Program-made: the position numbers and the translations under genes | Part shown: in pieces, positions 7,761 to 16,896 of the stretch | How the letters are laid out: every line of letters starts with the position of its first letter | Position numbering within the stretch: position 1 is the stretch's first letter | The notes under the pieces: generated by a model | The model's database searches: none | What the model saw: only the letters and a program-made list of their open reading frames with translations | What the model was told of the DNA's origin: nothing | NCBI RefSeq assembly: GCF_015845845.1 | Contig: NZ_LDIG01000072.1 | Span: 1 to 44,796, forward strand | From: Paenibacillus dendritiformis | Lineage (GTDB): Bacteria > Bacillota > Bacilli > Paenibacillales > Paenibacillaceae | Reading direction: 5' to 3' | DNA: 44,796 nucleotides

Positions 7761-8614
7761 CCATTATATCTTGCGCGGGCCGAGAAATCAACATTTCCGT
7801 TCCATTCGGGCGAAAAAGCTGCCAATCCGTCCCCTTGCTGCCGGGCGGACGGCTTCAGCTCCAGCAGCGCAAGAGGCGTTCGCGTCGTAATCGCATCGAC
7901 GCCCATGCCGATATACCGCTTGAACTCCTCTGACGCGTTGATCGTATACACCCAGACGGCCAACTGACGCTCATGGGCCGCTTCCACCAGCTCCCTGCGG
8001 CATGTCCGGTAATCCATGTTCAAGCCGTAGGCGGAGCATCGGAGCGCTTCGTCGCATGCCCGCCGCGCGAACGCCCCGTAATCGGCGATATCCGCTTCGC
8101 TTAATTCATCCGGCGTATTATATACAACGCGGATGCCGTCATATTTTCCTGCAATCCCCGCGCCGCACCCCGTGACGAACACCTGATTCCCCATGCCGTG
8201 CCGGAGAACGCATTCCATCGCCGGAGCCACCGTGTCCTCATTTTTAATATCCAGATTGAGCTTGATGCTCCGCTGCTTGGTGATGTCGAGAATGTCGTCG
8301 AGCTTCACGATATCCCGATGCGCATAGACAGGGCTTAATTGAATCCGGTTCTCCGCCCGGTCCAACTGCTTATAAGTATAAAAGATGTCTCCGTGGCGCG
8401 TTCGAATCGCATCGCGATCAAGCGGAGCCCCGATCGCCTGCTCCAGATAGAGGCAGGCGCGCTGCACCGAATCGGTCGATCCCGTCCATTGGCTCCATAC
8501 GTCCAAGGGCATCTCATGATCATACTGCTTGCATATTTCTTGAAAAGCGATAAATTCCGTCGTTTCCGTATCCAGAATAAGCCCGTCAAAATCAAACAAG
8601 ATCGCTTTAATCAC
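7751..8614 (-). CDS. Apparent chimera: HAD-hydrolase N-terminus joined to GDPD-like C-terminus
   Basis: This ~287-residue frame looks like two partial enzymes. Residues ~1-80 are the start of a HAD-superfamily phosphatase or beta-phosphoglucomutase: the nucleophile motif FDFDGLILDTE and cap segment EFIAFQEICKQYDHEM. HAD motifs II-IV are missing. From about residue 95 onward it resembles the C-terminal half of a glycerophosphodiester phosphodiesterase: LDDILDI, IKLNLDIKNED, LAVWVYTINA and GVDAITTRTPLALLE. The GDPD catalytic HRG...ENT and early Glu/Asp residues are absent. The start chosen is GTG 8614 with GGGGAG 5 bases upstream. An in-frame deletion fusing two neighbouring genes is the simplest explanation. 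It is probably inactive. Confidence 0.65.
   Translation of the reverse strand: MIKAILFDFDGLILDTETTEFIAFQEICKQYDHEMPLDVWSQWTGSTDSVQRACLYLEQAIGAPLDRDAIRTRHGDIFYTYKQLDRAENRIQLSPVYAHRDIVKLDDILDITKQRSIKLNLDIKNEDTVAPAMECVLRHGMGNQVFVTGCGAGIAGKYDGIRVVYNTPDELSEADIADYGAFARRACDEALRCSAYGLNMDYRTCRRELVEAAHERQLAVWVYTINASEEFKRYIGMGVDAITTRTPLALLELKPSARQQGDGLAAFSPEWNGNVDFSARARYNGRH
7763..7791 (-). promoter_or_regulatory. Sigma-A promoter for the argS T-box transcript
   Basis: TTGATT (7791-7786), a 17-base spacer and a consensus TATAAT (7768-7763) lie immediately upstream of the T-box leader. They overlap the last codons of the gene at 7751-8614. Confidence 0.8.
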
Positions 8615-8645
8615 GGCTTCTCCCCACCTGTCTTCCCTTCTAGTC

Positions 8646-8766
8646 AACGAGCTTTACTATAACGAGCTTTGCCGTGAACGTGTTCCGCTGCGGCGTCTTC
8701 TGCTGTGACGTGTTCTGCGTGACGTGTTTTGCTATGACGTGCTTTGCTGTGGACGAACTTTACGAC
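8646..8766. repeat. Degenerate ~15-bp tandem repeat, about eight units
   Basis: The units follow one another with a 14-16 bp period: aacgagctttactat, aacgagctttgccgt, gaacgtgttccgctgc, ggcgtcttctgctgt, gacgtgttctgcgt, gacgtgttttgctat, gacgtgctttgctgtg and gacgaactttacgac. The last unit runs over the end of the broken aminopeptidase gene. This looks like a minisatellite grown from that coding end. No function is evident. Confidence 0.7.
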
Positions 8767-9420
8767 GAGCGCGAACGCTCCGCCACGAATTCGGCCAGCA
8801 AGCGGGCCCCGTAGCCTGTGGCGCCGGCAGTTATATATCCGGCCGTGGACGCGGCCTCCTTCATGGCCGCCATATCAATATGAGCCCAGCTCATGGACGG
8901 ATGCACGAACCGGCGCAGGAACAACGCCGCCGTAATCGCTCCGGCCTCGCCGACCCGGCTGATATTGCACAGATCCGCATAATCGCTTGCCAAGTAGCCT
9001 GCATATTCCTCGGCGAGCGGAAGCTCCCCTACCTTCTCTCCCGTGAGCCGGCCCAGGCTCCGAAGCGTCGACACCGTAGGCTCGTCTCCCCAGATCCGCG
9101 TTCTTCGAGCCGAGCGCGCCTTGGCAGGAATACGTCAGAGTCGCAATATCGACCACTTCCTTCGCGCCGAGCGCATGAGCATGTATCAATGCGTCCGCCA
9201 GGACGAGCCGGCCTTCCGAATCGGTATTGCCGACCTGAACCGAGACGCCGTTCGGATACGTCAAGACGTCTCCCGGCAGCAGCGCGCGGCCGTCCGGCAT
9301 ATTTTCGGCGGCGGGGATGATCGCGACCATGTTGGCCCGCACTCCGCGGCGGCGGATAATTTCCATCGCCCCGATAACGGCGCCCGCCCCGCCCATATCG
9401 ATTCGCATATCGCTAATGTC
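8760..9420 (-). pseudogene. Leucyl aminopeptidase (M17), N-terminally deleted and frameshifted
   Basis: Only the C-terminal catalytic portion remains, in two frames. The upstream piece carries MRIDMGGAGAV and NTDSEGRLVLADAL, which are metal/active-site motifs of M17 peptidases, and ends near ALGSKNADLG. The downstream piece, in another frame from about 9100, carries RLTGEKVGELPL and ends at the stop 8760-8762 after FVAERSRSS. The frames switch around 9090-9105. The N-terminal domain and the Lys-containing GKG...SGG motif are missing. Immediately upstream (above ~9430) the sequence is unrelated to M17. A deletion plus a frameshift make this a non-functional remnant. Confidence 0.8.
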
Positions 9421-9550
9421 CCAGCAAGCCGGAGTCGTCACCGTCAAGACGAGCACAGATCCGAAGTTTTGGAAAATGAATATGAGACGATCCTCGACTT
9501 CCGTTCGATTGCCAAAGCCGTATAATTATCAAACCCCTATATAGAGGGAG

Positions 9551-9581
9551 CCGCTTCGGGCTCGAAAGGAGCCCGAAGCGG
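9551..9581. terminator. Perfect 13-bp-stem hairpin
   Basis: CCGCTTCGGGCTC / GAAAG / GAGCCCGAAGCGG is a perfect 13-bp stem with a 5-base loop. No clear T-run follows on either strand. It lies between the aminopeptidase remnant and the zinc-ribbon gene and may be a factor-assisted terminator. The rest of 9430-9754 shows no gene I can support. Confidence 0.55.
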
Positions 9582-9754
9582 ACATCATCTCCCGTCGCTC
9601 TCCTCTCCCCTTTCCTCAGCCGCTGCACGGGACTGAGCCGAAGGGAGAATAGCGCAAAGCGCGGGCAGAAGCCTTTTCCGGCACCAAAAAAGCTTCGTTA
9701 GCGTCTGGCTGCTTACTCGGCCGCTGGCCCCGCATCGGTTCCGGCCCTCGGCCT

Positions 9755-9943
9755 TCAGCCGGTACAGGCGTCAATTCGTTGCTGAACGGCCTGATAGCAT
9801 TTCTTGCATACCTTCAATTCCTTGCCGTCGGAATTCGTCCGGCTGTAAAGCAGCTTGATTCGCGTGCTGGCACAGACGGGACAGGTTCCTCTCCCGCGCG
9901 CCGGCAGCTTCCACAGCGATTTTCCGCGTTTGTTTTTGGCCAT
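9755..9943 (-). CDS. Small zinc-ribbon protein
   Basis: This 62-residue basic protein has an N-terminal Lys/Arg stretch (MAKNKRGKSLWKLPARGRG). Two CxxC pairs follow, TCPVCAS near residue 21 and KVCKKCYQ near residue 47, a classic zinc ribbon. Basic mini-ribbons of this kind usually contact RNA or DNA. The ATG at 9943 is preferred over upstream Met codons because the family-like sequence starts there and a GAGGG/AAGGTGAG element lies just upstream. It diverges from the degV gene on the other strand. The exact function is unknown. Confidence 0.75.
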   Translation of the reverse strand: MAKNKRGKSLWKLPARGRGTCPVCASTRIKLLYSRTNSDGKELKVCKKCYQAVQQRIDACTG

Positions 9944-10126
9944 GCTCCCTCTCACCTTCCCTTCCTCATGCTCCGCGCGAGGACACCCCGCAACCGGTTC
10001 GATTACGGGTATGAGCCAGGAGCGCCAAATATGACGCGGGATTTCGGCGTTCACGCATTTTTCGCATCGAATCCGGCCAAGACATGGTATGATAAGAGAA
10101 AAAGCTTGTTAAGGAGAGGTATCCTC

Positions 10127-11002
10127 ATGAAGCAAGTTCGTATCCTTACAGACAGCGCGATCGATCTTCCCCGCTCCGTCCTCGAGGAGCTGAACATCAC
10201 GGTGCTGCCGATTATCGTAACTCTCGATCAGAATCAGTACGAGGACGGCGTTACTATACAACCGAAGCAAATGTTCGACGGCATGCGCCAGGGGCTCGTG
10301 TACAAAACATCCCAAGTTCCGATGGAGCGGTTCCAGCAGACCTTCGCGGCCATCGCGGAATCCGGCGAAGAAGCGATCTACATTGCCTTTTCTTCCGAGT
10401 TATCGGGTACATACGCGTCCTCGCGGATGATGCTTGATATGGTGAAGGAGGATTATCCTGACGCAGCGATAGATATCATCGATTCCAAATGCGCCTCCAT
10501 GGGCTTCGGCCTCGTCGTCGAGCAGGCGGCGCGCTGGGCGGCCCAAGGCATGTCCCGCGAGCGTCTCGTCTCCAAGGTGCGCTCCTTGGCCGCGGGACTG
10601 GAGCATGTATTCACCGTGGATGATCTGGAATACTTGTACCGCGGGGGACGGGTAAGCAAATCTTCCGCCGTCATCGGCGGCTTGCTGAACATTAAGCCGG
10701 TCCTGCATGTGGAGGATGGCAAGCTTATCCCTGTGGACAAGGTCAGAGGAAGAAAGAAATCGATCCAGCGGCTGGCCGACCTGATGGAGCAGCGCGCCAA
10801 TCTGGATGACAAGGATCAGCTTATCGGGATCGCTCACGGCGACGACACGGAAGCGATGGAGATGCTGAAGCAAATCATTAACGAACGGTTCGGCATGCAT
10901 AACATCATGACCGGCTCGATCGGCTGCGCGATCGGCGCCCATTCCGGCCCGGGCACGCTCGCCCTGTTCTTCCGGAACCGCGCCTATACGGAAGCCGAAT
11001 AA
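10127..11002 (+). CDS. DegV-family fatty-acid-binding protein
   Basis: This 291-residue DegV protein has the two-domain fold that binds a fatty acid for FakA-type kinases. Visible landmarks are the N-terminal TDSAIDLP, the SSELSGTY loop, and the FTVDDLEYLYRGGRVSK segment leading to GLLNIKPVLHVEDGKL. The C-terminal GAHSGPGTLALFF is also typical. The ATG at 10127 follows AAGGAGAG. Longer in-frame extension upstream is not supported by a ribosome site. It is monocistronic, with a bidirectional terminator shared with pbuX just after the stop. FakB-like fatty-acid delivery for phospholipid synthesis is inferred from the family; the bound lipid is unknown. Confidence 0.92.
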   Translation: MKQVRILTDSAIDLPRSVLEELNITVLPIIVTLDQNQYEDGVTIQPKQMFDGMRQGLVYKTSQVPMERFQQTFAAIAESGEEAIYIAFSSELSGTYASSRMMLDMVKEDYPDAAIDIIDSKCASMGFGLVVEQAARWAAQGMSRERLVSKVRSLAAGLEHVFTVDDLEYLYRGGRVSKSSAVIGGLLNIKPVLHVEDGKLIPVDKVRGRKKSIQRLADLMEQRANLDDKDQLIGIAHGDDTEAMEMLKQIINERFGMHNIMTGSIGCAIGAHSGPGTLALFFRNRAYTEAE

Positions 11003-11016
11003 TCCGGCAATAACAG

Positions 11017-11048
11017 AAGCCCCGCTCCAGAAGAAGGATGCGGGGCTT
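11017..11048. terminator. Shared terminator between degV-like gene and pbuX
   Basis: AAGCCCCGC pairs with GCGGGGCTT around an 11-15 base loop. It lies between convergent stops at 11002 and 11065. Confidence 0.8.
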
Positions 11049-11064
11049 TGCTTTATTTTCAGCT

Positions 11065-13010
<1,946 letters not shown>

Positions 13011-13075
13011 TCATATTCCCCTTTCGATATTGGCAGCCTGTCCATCTTTTCCGCATTTGATGCACCCTGCAATGA

Positions 13076-13123
13076 CAAAAAGCCCGCGCCACGCATTCCA
13101 CAAGGAAATGAGAGGCACGGGCT
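13076..13123 (-). terminator. Riboswitch-controlled terminator before xpt
   Basis: Reading leftward, AGCCCGTGCC pairs with GGCGCGGGCT, with an inner CATT(T)CC/GGAATG, followed by T5. It lies between the purine aptamer and xpt and is the likely expression platform. Confidence 0.85.
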
Positions 13124-13226
13124 GAGGGAACCGGCCGCATCATGCCGGCCTGCGGCATGATCGGCAACGGCAGCGGGCCGGCCAAGCGGCGCGGCGCGCC
13201 CTTGCGGCAAGCTGTCGAATCGGGTT

Positions 13227-13293
13227 CCCGTAGTCCAATCATTTCCGGTGATCGGGTAGAAACATGCAGGCCGATTCCTGCACATATACGAGA
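13227..13293 (-). promoter_or_regulatory. Purine (guanine-type) riboswitch
   Basis: On the minus strand the purine aptamer is complete. P1 pairs CTCGTAT with the 3' ACTACGGG. P2 is GTGCAGG/CCTGCAT, J2/3 reads GTTTCTACC, and P3 is CCGATCA/TGATTGG. The ligand-reading base in J3/1 (GACTACG) is C, which specifies guanine or hypoxanthine rather than adenine. A terminator follows ~100 bases downstream, then xpt-pbuX. Guanine binding should promote termination. Confidence 0.93.
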
Positions 13294-13526
13294 ATAAAGA
13301 GTCGCTGCTAATAATAGGCGTCATCCCTTGCCTGGCATTGGCAAAGAAAGCCGCATTGTGTCGAATGAATATGTCGAGAAGTATACAACAAGTTCGCTGG
13401 AATGGGAAGAGAAAATTTCTGAAAATCAAGCGCAACCGCATGAGGGGCTCTTCCCGGGAAGCCGTACCGGGGCTGCCTTGCATCGGCCTTGCTCCCGCAT
13501 CCGGGGAAGGGAATGAAAAATGAAGC

Positions 13527-13565
13527 TTGACAGCAGCGATTAGTTGTAACTATAATTGTTACAAC
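13527..13565 (+). promoter_or_regulatory. Sigma-A promoter overlapped by operator 1 (NmrA-like gene)
   Basis: Consensus TTGACA (13527-13532), an 18-base spacer and TATAAT (13551-13556) are plain. GTTGTAAC-N7-GTTACAAC (13543-13565) is a perfect inverted repeat centred on the -10 box, so a bound protein would block RNA polymerase. The regulator is not encoded nearby in this window. Confidence 0.85.
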
Positions 13566-13605
13566 AAAAGACTTTCATAGGCCTGATGCAAAGTGATTTT
13601 GTGAA

Positions 13606-13634
13606 TATGTTGTACCTGAATGAGTTACAACATA
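13606..13634 (+). promoter_or_regulatory. Operator 2 with the same 8-7-8 architecture
   Basis: GTTGTACC-N7-GTTACAAC (13609-13631) matches operator 1 with one change, and flanking TAT/ATA extends the symmetry. It lies 66 bp from operator 1, inside the leader and upstream of the ribosome site. Two sites suggest looping or a roadblock by the same dimer. Confidence 0.75.
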
Positions 13635-13675
13635 GGTAGCATAATGAACCAACGACAAGAAAAGGAGCGATTTCC

Positions 13676-14317
13676 ATGAACATCGGAATTATCGGAGCGA
13701 CCGGAAAAGCCGGCAGACGCATTATGACAGAAGCATTGGAGCGGGGACATCAAGTAACGGCTATCGTGAGAGACGCGTCGAAGCTGGCGGATCTGTCCAC
13801 CCCGCGCGTGTTGGAGAAGGACGTGTTCCAGCTTGACGCTAACGACCTGCAGCCCTTCGACGTCGTCGTCAATGCGTTCGGCGCGGCGCCGGGCAGCGAG
13901 CATCTTCATGTCGAAGCCGGACGGGTGCTGATCGAGGCGCTGAAGGATGCGCCGAACACCAGATTGATCGTCGTGGGCGGAGCTGGCAGCCTGTTCGCCG
14001 ATGAGCAAGGAACGGTCCGTGTCATGGATACGCCGGACTTCCCGGCGGAATACCTTCCAACCGCGAAAAATCAAGGACAAAACCTGGAGGATCTCCGCGC
14101 CAGCTCCATCAACTGGACGTTCATCAGCCCTTCCGCCTTCTTCGATCCGGAAGGACCGCGCACAGGCAAGTATGTAACCGGCAGAGATCAGCTTCTCATC
14201 AATTCGGCGGGACAAAGCTATGTCAGCTATGCCGACTATGCGATCGCCGTCGTGGACGAGATCGAACAGCCTCGCCATCTGAAGCAGCGGTTCACCGTCG
14301 GCTCGGAATCCAAATAA
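13676..14317 (+). CDS. NmrA-like NAD(P)-binding oxidoreductase (YwnB-type)
   Basis: This 213-residue atypical short-chain dehydrogenase has the N-terminal Rossmann motif GIIGATGKAGRRI (residues 4-16), an NAFGA loop, RLIVVGGAGSL, and a C-terminal SPSAFFDPEG segment typical of the YwnB/YhfK group. These proteins bind NAD(P)H and are often quinone-, nitrosative- or thiol-stress inducible. AAGGAG lies before the ATG. It is monocistronic, with a strong promoter blocked by a palindromic operator, a second copy of that operator in the leader, and a perfect terminator after the stop. This suggests tight induction by a stress signal. The substrate is unknown. Confidence 0.88.
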   Translation: MNIGIIGATGKAGRRIMTEALERGHQVTAIVRDASKLADLSTPRVLEKDVFQLDANDLQPFDVVVNAFGAAPGSEHLHVEAGRVLIEALKDAPNTRLIVVGGAGSLFADEQGTVRVMDTPDFPAEYLPTAKNQGQNLEDLRASSINWTFISPSAFFDPEGPRTGKYVTGRDQLLINSAGQSYVSYADYAIAVVDEIEQPRHLKQRFTVGSESK

Positions 14318-14356
14318 CAAACCTAGACAAGGGGGGCGGCATGCCTCTCTTGTTCC

Positions 14357-14391
14357 AGACGGTCGACAAAGTCCTGTCGACCGTCTTTTTA
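14357..14391 (+). terminator. Terminator of the NmrA-like gene
   Basis: AGACGGTCGACA pairs with TGTCGACCGTCT (12 bp), followed by T5. The related palindrome at 37033-37048 marks the start of the inverted copy of the following repeat. Confidence 0.92.
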
Positions 14392-14735
14392 TTAGGAAGG
14401 GCGGGGCCGGGGAAAGCAGAACAGGCTAGGGCAAGCGGGTCCCCGCATGCAGCAGGCTGGTCCGTGCGTGCAACAAGCGGGTCCCCGCATGAAATTGCTG
14501 CACAGGCGCAGCATTTTTAGCCCCAAAAGGCGAAATTCCGAGAAAATCCTGCAAAACTGCATCATTTCGCCACTTTGAACGCTATCTGCGCCTTGCCGTA
14601 GGGGAATTGCTGTGTTTTTGCAGCAATCCTATTTTTGCATACTCGTGTCAATGAAATTGCTGCATTCTTGCAGTATTGGTGGAGCAGATGACCGGAGGTG
14701 CGAGAGATGTTGCAGCTTTGGTGGAGCAGATGGAA
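14380..14735 (+). repeat. Dispersed hairpin-rich repeat, copy A
   Basis: This segment is closely similar to the reverse complement of 36715-37040. The shared order is: GGGGCCGGGGAA, CAGAACAGG, GAAATTGCTGCACAGGCGCA, GAGAAAATCCTGCAAAA, AACGCTAT, TTTGCAGCAATCCTATTTT, CTCGTGTCAATGAAATTGCT, and twice GCAG(T/C)(A/T)TTGGTGGAGCAG. It contains three TTGCTGCA-type hairpins. Copy A also carries an extra direct repeat, AAGCGGGTCCCCGCATG, at about 14436-14482. No protein is evident in it. It stands between a terminator and the GH39 remnant. Confidence 0.8.
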
Positions 14736-14864
14736 AAGCCGTCGGCCAACGTTTTGGCGTTCAATCCATCCAGCGTGCTGAGAATGATAAATCAGTATTA
14801 GCAGCGCAGCCAATCGCTTGGTGCAGCGGATGATGATATTCGCGAGGCGGGAGAGACCGCCTGC

Positions 14865-15368
14865 GATGTGGACCTGCCCGTCCCCGACGAGTCGATCCGG
14901 CATACGTGGAAGCAGTTGATCACGACCGGCAAAGCCAAGGAAGGTATTCATGTCGATGTTCAGGATCAACTGCAGCATGTGCAGCGGGGGTCCCCCTTCC
15001 GCTATTTGCGATTTCATGGCATCTTCGACGAGGAGAAGATGGTCTACGATGAGGACGAGGCGGGGCGGCCCAGGTTTCATTTCCGGTTCGCGGACCAGTT
15101 GTTCGGCTTCGCGGATCAACGGTTCGACTTCTTGCTGTCCGGCGGCCTCAAGCCCTTCGTGGAACTGGGCTTCATGCCTTCCTTGCTGCGGGCCGCTCCG
15201 GGCAAGTAGGTGTTCTACAAGGCAAGCTGCGTCAGTCCGCCGCAATCGATCGACCACTGGTGCCTTCTCGTGGCCCGGTTCCGGCGTCACTGCTTGAATC
15301 GTTACAGCGCGGAGGAAGTGGAGACCTGGAAGTTCGAGTTCTGGAATGAGCCGGGGCTGCAGACTTGC
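14865..15368 (+). pseudogene. GH39 glycosidase (beta-xylosidase-like), N-terminal half
   Basis: The frame beginning DVDLPVPDESIRHTWKQLI matches the start of GH39 beta-xylosidases. It continues through FRYLRFHGIFDEEKMVYDED, FVELGFMPS and EVETWKFEFWNEPGLQ. The last segment contains the WNEP acid/base Glu of clan GH-A. A TAG at 15207-15209 interrupts the frame, and a 21-bp internal duplication (FADQLFG / FADQRFD) disturbs it. The gene stops abruptly at Leu-Gln-Thr (~15356-15366). The matching C-terminal half, beginning at Leu-stop-Thr-Phe-Trp, lies on the opposite strand at 36714-36238. Upstream (14736-14864) is eroded sequence. It is not functional. Confidence 0.82.
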
Positions 15369-15397
15369 AACTGTCCGCATCCCTATCTCCATTCCGC

Positions 15398-15730
15398 CTA
15401 TGCGGCCGCCATTTCGCGGCATTTCTTCGCGCAAGCCTCGCAGGCCTCGGCGCATGCCTGGCAATGTTCATAAGCATGGTTCCGGCATTCCTCCGCGCAT
15501 CGCTCGCAAATATCGGCGCATAGCGCGCAGGCCTCCTTCAAATGCTCGCTGTTCCGCGTCATGAATTGGGCGGCCAGGACGCAGGCGTCCGCGCAATCCC
15601 GCGTCAGCCGGATGCAGTCGGTCATCGGATTCACCTCTTCCTCATGCATGCATGCATCATAGCACTGGTTGCATTTCTTCATGCATTCGAGACATTCCCG
15701 GATGCATTTCATCATCTGTTCGGTCGTCAT
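15398..15730 (-). CDS. Four-helix-bundle Cys-rich copper-binding protein (DUF326, YhjQ-like)
   Basis: This 110-residue protein has 19 Cys in repeated CxxC/CxxxC spacing: CIRECLECMKKCNQCYDAC, then CADICERCAEEC, then CQACAEACEACAKKC. It belongs to the DUF326/Csp group, which stores Cu(I) inside a four-helix bundle. The start at 15730 (MTTEQMM) is chosen because AGGAGG lies 9 bases upstream; an ATG at 15751 precedes that site. A copper-storage or metal-buffering role is inferred. The copper operon in this window (28.0-31.2 kb) is unlinked. The gene's 3' end abuts the proposed inversion breakpoint at 15.37 kb. Confidence 0.88.
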   Translation of the reverse strand: MTTEQMMKCIRECLECMKKCNQCYDACMHEEEVNPMTDCIRLTRDCADACVLAAQFMTRNSEHLKEACALCADICERCAEECRNHAYEHCQACAEACEACAKKCREMAAA

Positions 15731-15865
15731 ATGGCTAGGCCTCCTGTTCATGGCTGTCTCTTTCCGTGGTGCGCCGTGGTGCAGCTTCGTCATCGTGCCT
15801 ATGTCCTTTTTACACCATGCATCCGGAAATGAAACCTCGCCCATCCCGCAAGCCTGGCCACGCAG

Positions 15866-15893
15866 AAAAGGGATGGCCCTCAGACCATCCCTT
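15866..15893 (-). terminator. Terminator of the DUF72 gene
   Basis: Reading leftward, AAGGGATGG pairs with CCATCCCTT, followed by TTC. It lies 35 bp after the stop at 15928. Confidence 0.75.
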
Positions 15894-15927
15894 CCCCTTA
15901 TGTTGCGGATCGCTGCCGCCCCTTCGG

Positions 15928-16821
15928 TTACGGCGTATCCCCGAACAGGCTCATCTGCTCCCACTCCGGTCCGATGGACGGGGGCTCCATACCGAGCAGA
16001 CGCATCAGCTCGAGCGCATTCGGAGCGGCGTCCCCGCCGGAGTTATTATTGAAAATAACGCAGCACTGCTCCGTCTCGGCCAGCATCGCGAGCAGCCGCC
16101 CCTTCCATTCCAGCAGCTCCTGCTCGTTGTAGCGGTACAAATAGCGGACATCCCGCCAGTTCGCCTGGCCTTGCGCTTGCCAGCCGGACGCGTTCCGTCC
16201 GTGCAGGCGAATCAATGTCCGCCCTTTGTCGGTCGGCACCGGTACGATCGGGATCGAACCTTCTCCGGCTTGCGGCTCGTCGCAGACGCTGTGAATCCAG
16301 CCTTCCTCGCGCATGAACGCCAACGTCCGCTCGCGCATCTCCGGCGTGAACCAGCTCTGATGCCGGAATTCAAGCGTGACCGGCAGCGAGCCCATCCACT
16401 GGCGGGTGCGGCGCAGGATATCGACATGCTTGCGCACGCAGTGGAACCAGGGCGGGTACTGGAACAGCACGGAGTGCAGCTTCCCCGCGGCATGCAGCAC
16501 CTCGGCCGCCTCCCGGCAGGCCTGGAACATCGCTTGCGCATTATCGTACGGGATGCGGCCCCGCGTATGTCCCGTCATCCCTTGGTACGCCTTGACGACG
16601 AAGCGGAATCCGTCCGGAGTCTGGGCCGCCCAGCTCTCCATCCGCTCCGGCGACGGGATCGCGTAGAAGGAGCTGTCCATCTCGACGACAGGGAACCGCT
16701 TGGCGTACTCCGCCAGCTTCTCCGCCCCCTTCGTGCCCGGCGGGTAAATATCATGATCCCCCCAGCCGGCCAATCCAATCTGAATGCGATCCGATACGGG
16801 GTGTTCGGTCATGTCCGGCAT
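15928..16821 (-). CDS. DUF72 family protein (YunF/YecE-like)
   Basis: This ~297-residue TIM-barrel protein has the family's N-terminal QIGLAGWGDHDIYPPG, the segment FPVVEMDSSFYAIPS, the LFQYPPWFHC strand, the conserved LEFRHQSWF, and a C-terminal CCVIFNNNSGGDA. DUF72 proteins are widespread and still lack an assigned reaction. The ATG at 16821 has GGAG 9 bases upstream; a GTG at 16836 is the alternative. It stands alone between DUF326 and the DapA-like operon, with its own terminator. The function is unknown. Confidence 0.9.
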   Translation of the reverse strand: MPDMTEHPVSDRIQIGLAGWGDHDIYPPGTKGAEKLAEYAKRFPVVEMDSSFYAIPSPERMESWAAQTPDGFRFVVKAYQGMTGHTRGRIPYDNAQAMFQACREAAEVLHAAGKLHSVLFQYPPWFHCVRKHVDILRRTRQWMGSLPVTLEFRHQSWFTPEMRERTLAFMREEGWIHSVCDEPQAGEGSIPIVPVPTDKGRTLIRLHGRNASGWQAQGQANWRDVRYLYRYNEQELLEWKGRLLAMLAETEQCCVIFNNNSGGDAAPNALELMRLLGMEPPSIGPEWEQMSLFGDTP

Positions 16822-16896
16822 AGCTATCGACTCCACTCATTCACTGAAGTTGTTTGTCCGCATCATGCAGATACCCGTATCATATCATAATCGCAT

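Noticed and set aside
9430-9525. A short plus-strand frame ending YETILDFRSIAKAV
   Set aside because: It could be the end of a lost gene, but no family, start or ribosome site is visible.
14562-15464. A 300-residue minus-strand frame
   Set aside because: Antisense of the GH39 remnant, where the opposite strand gives clear GH39 motifs.
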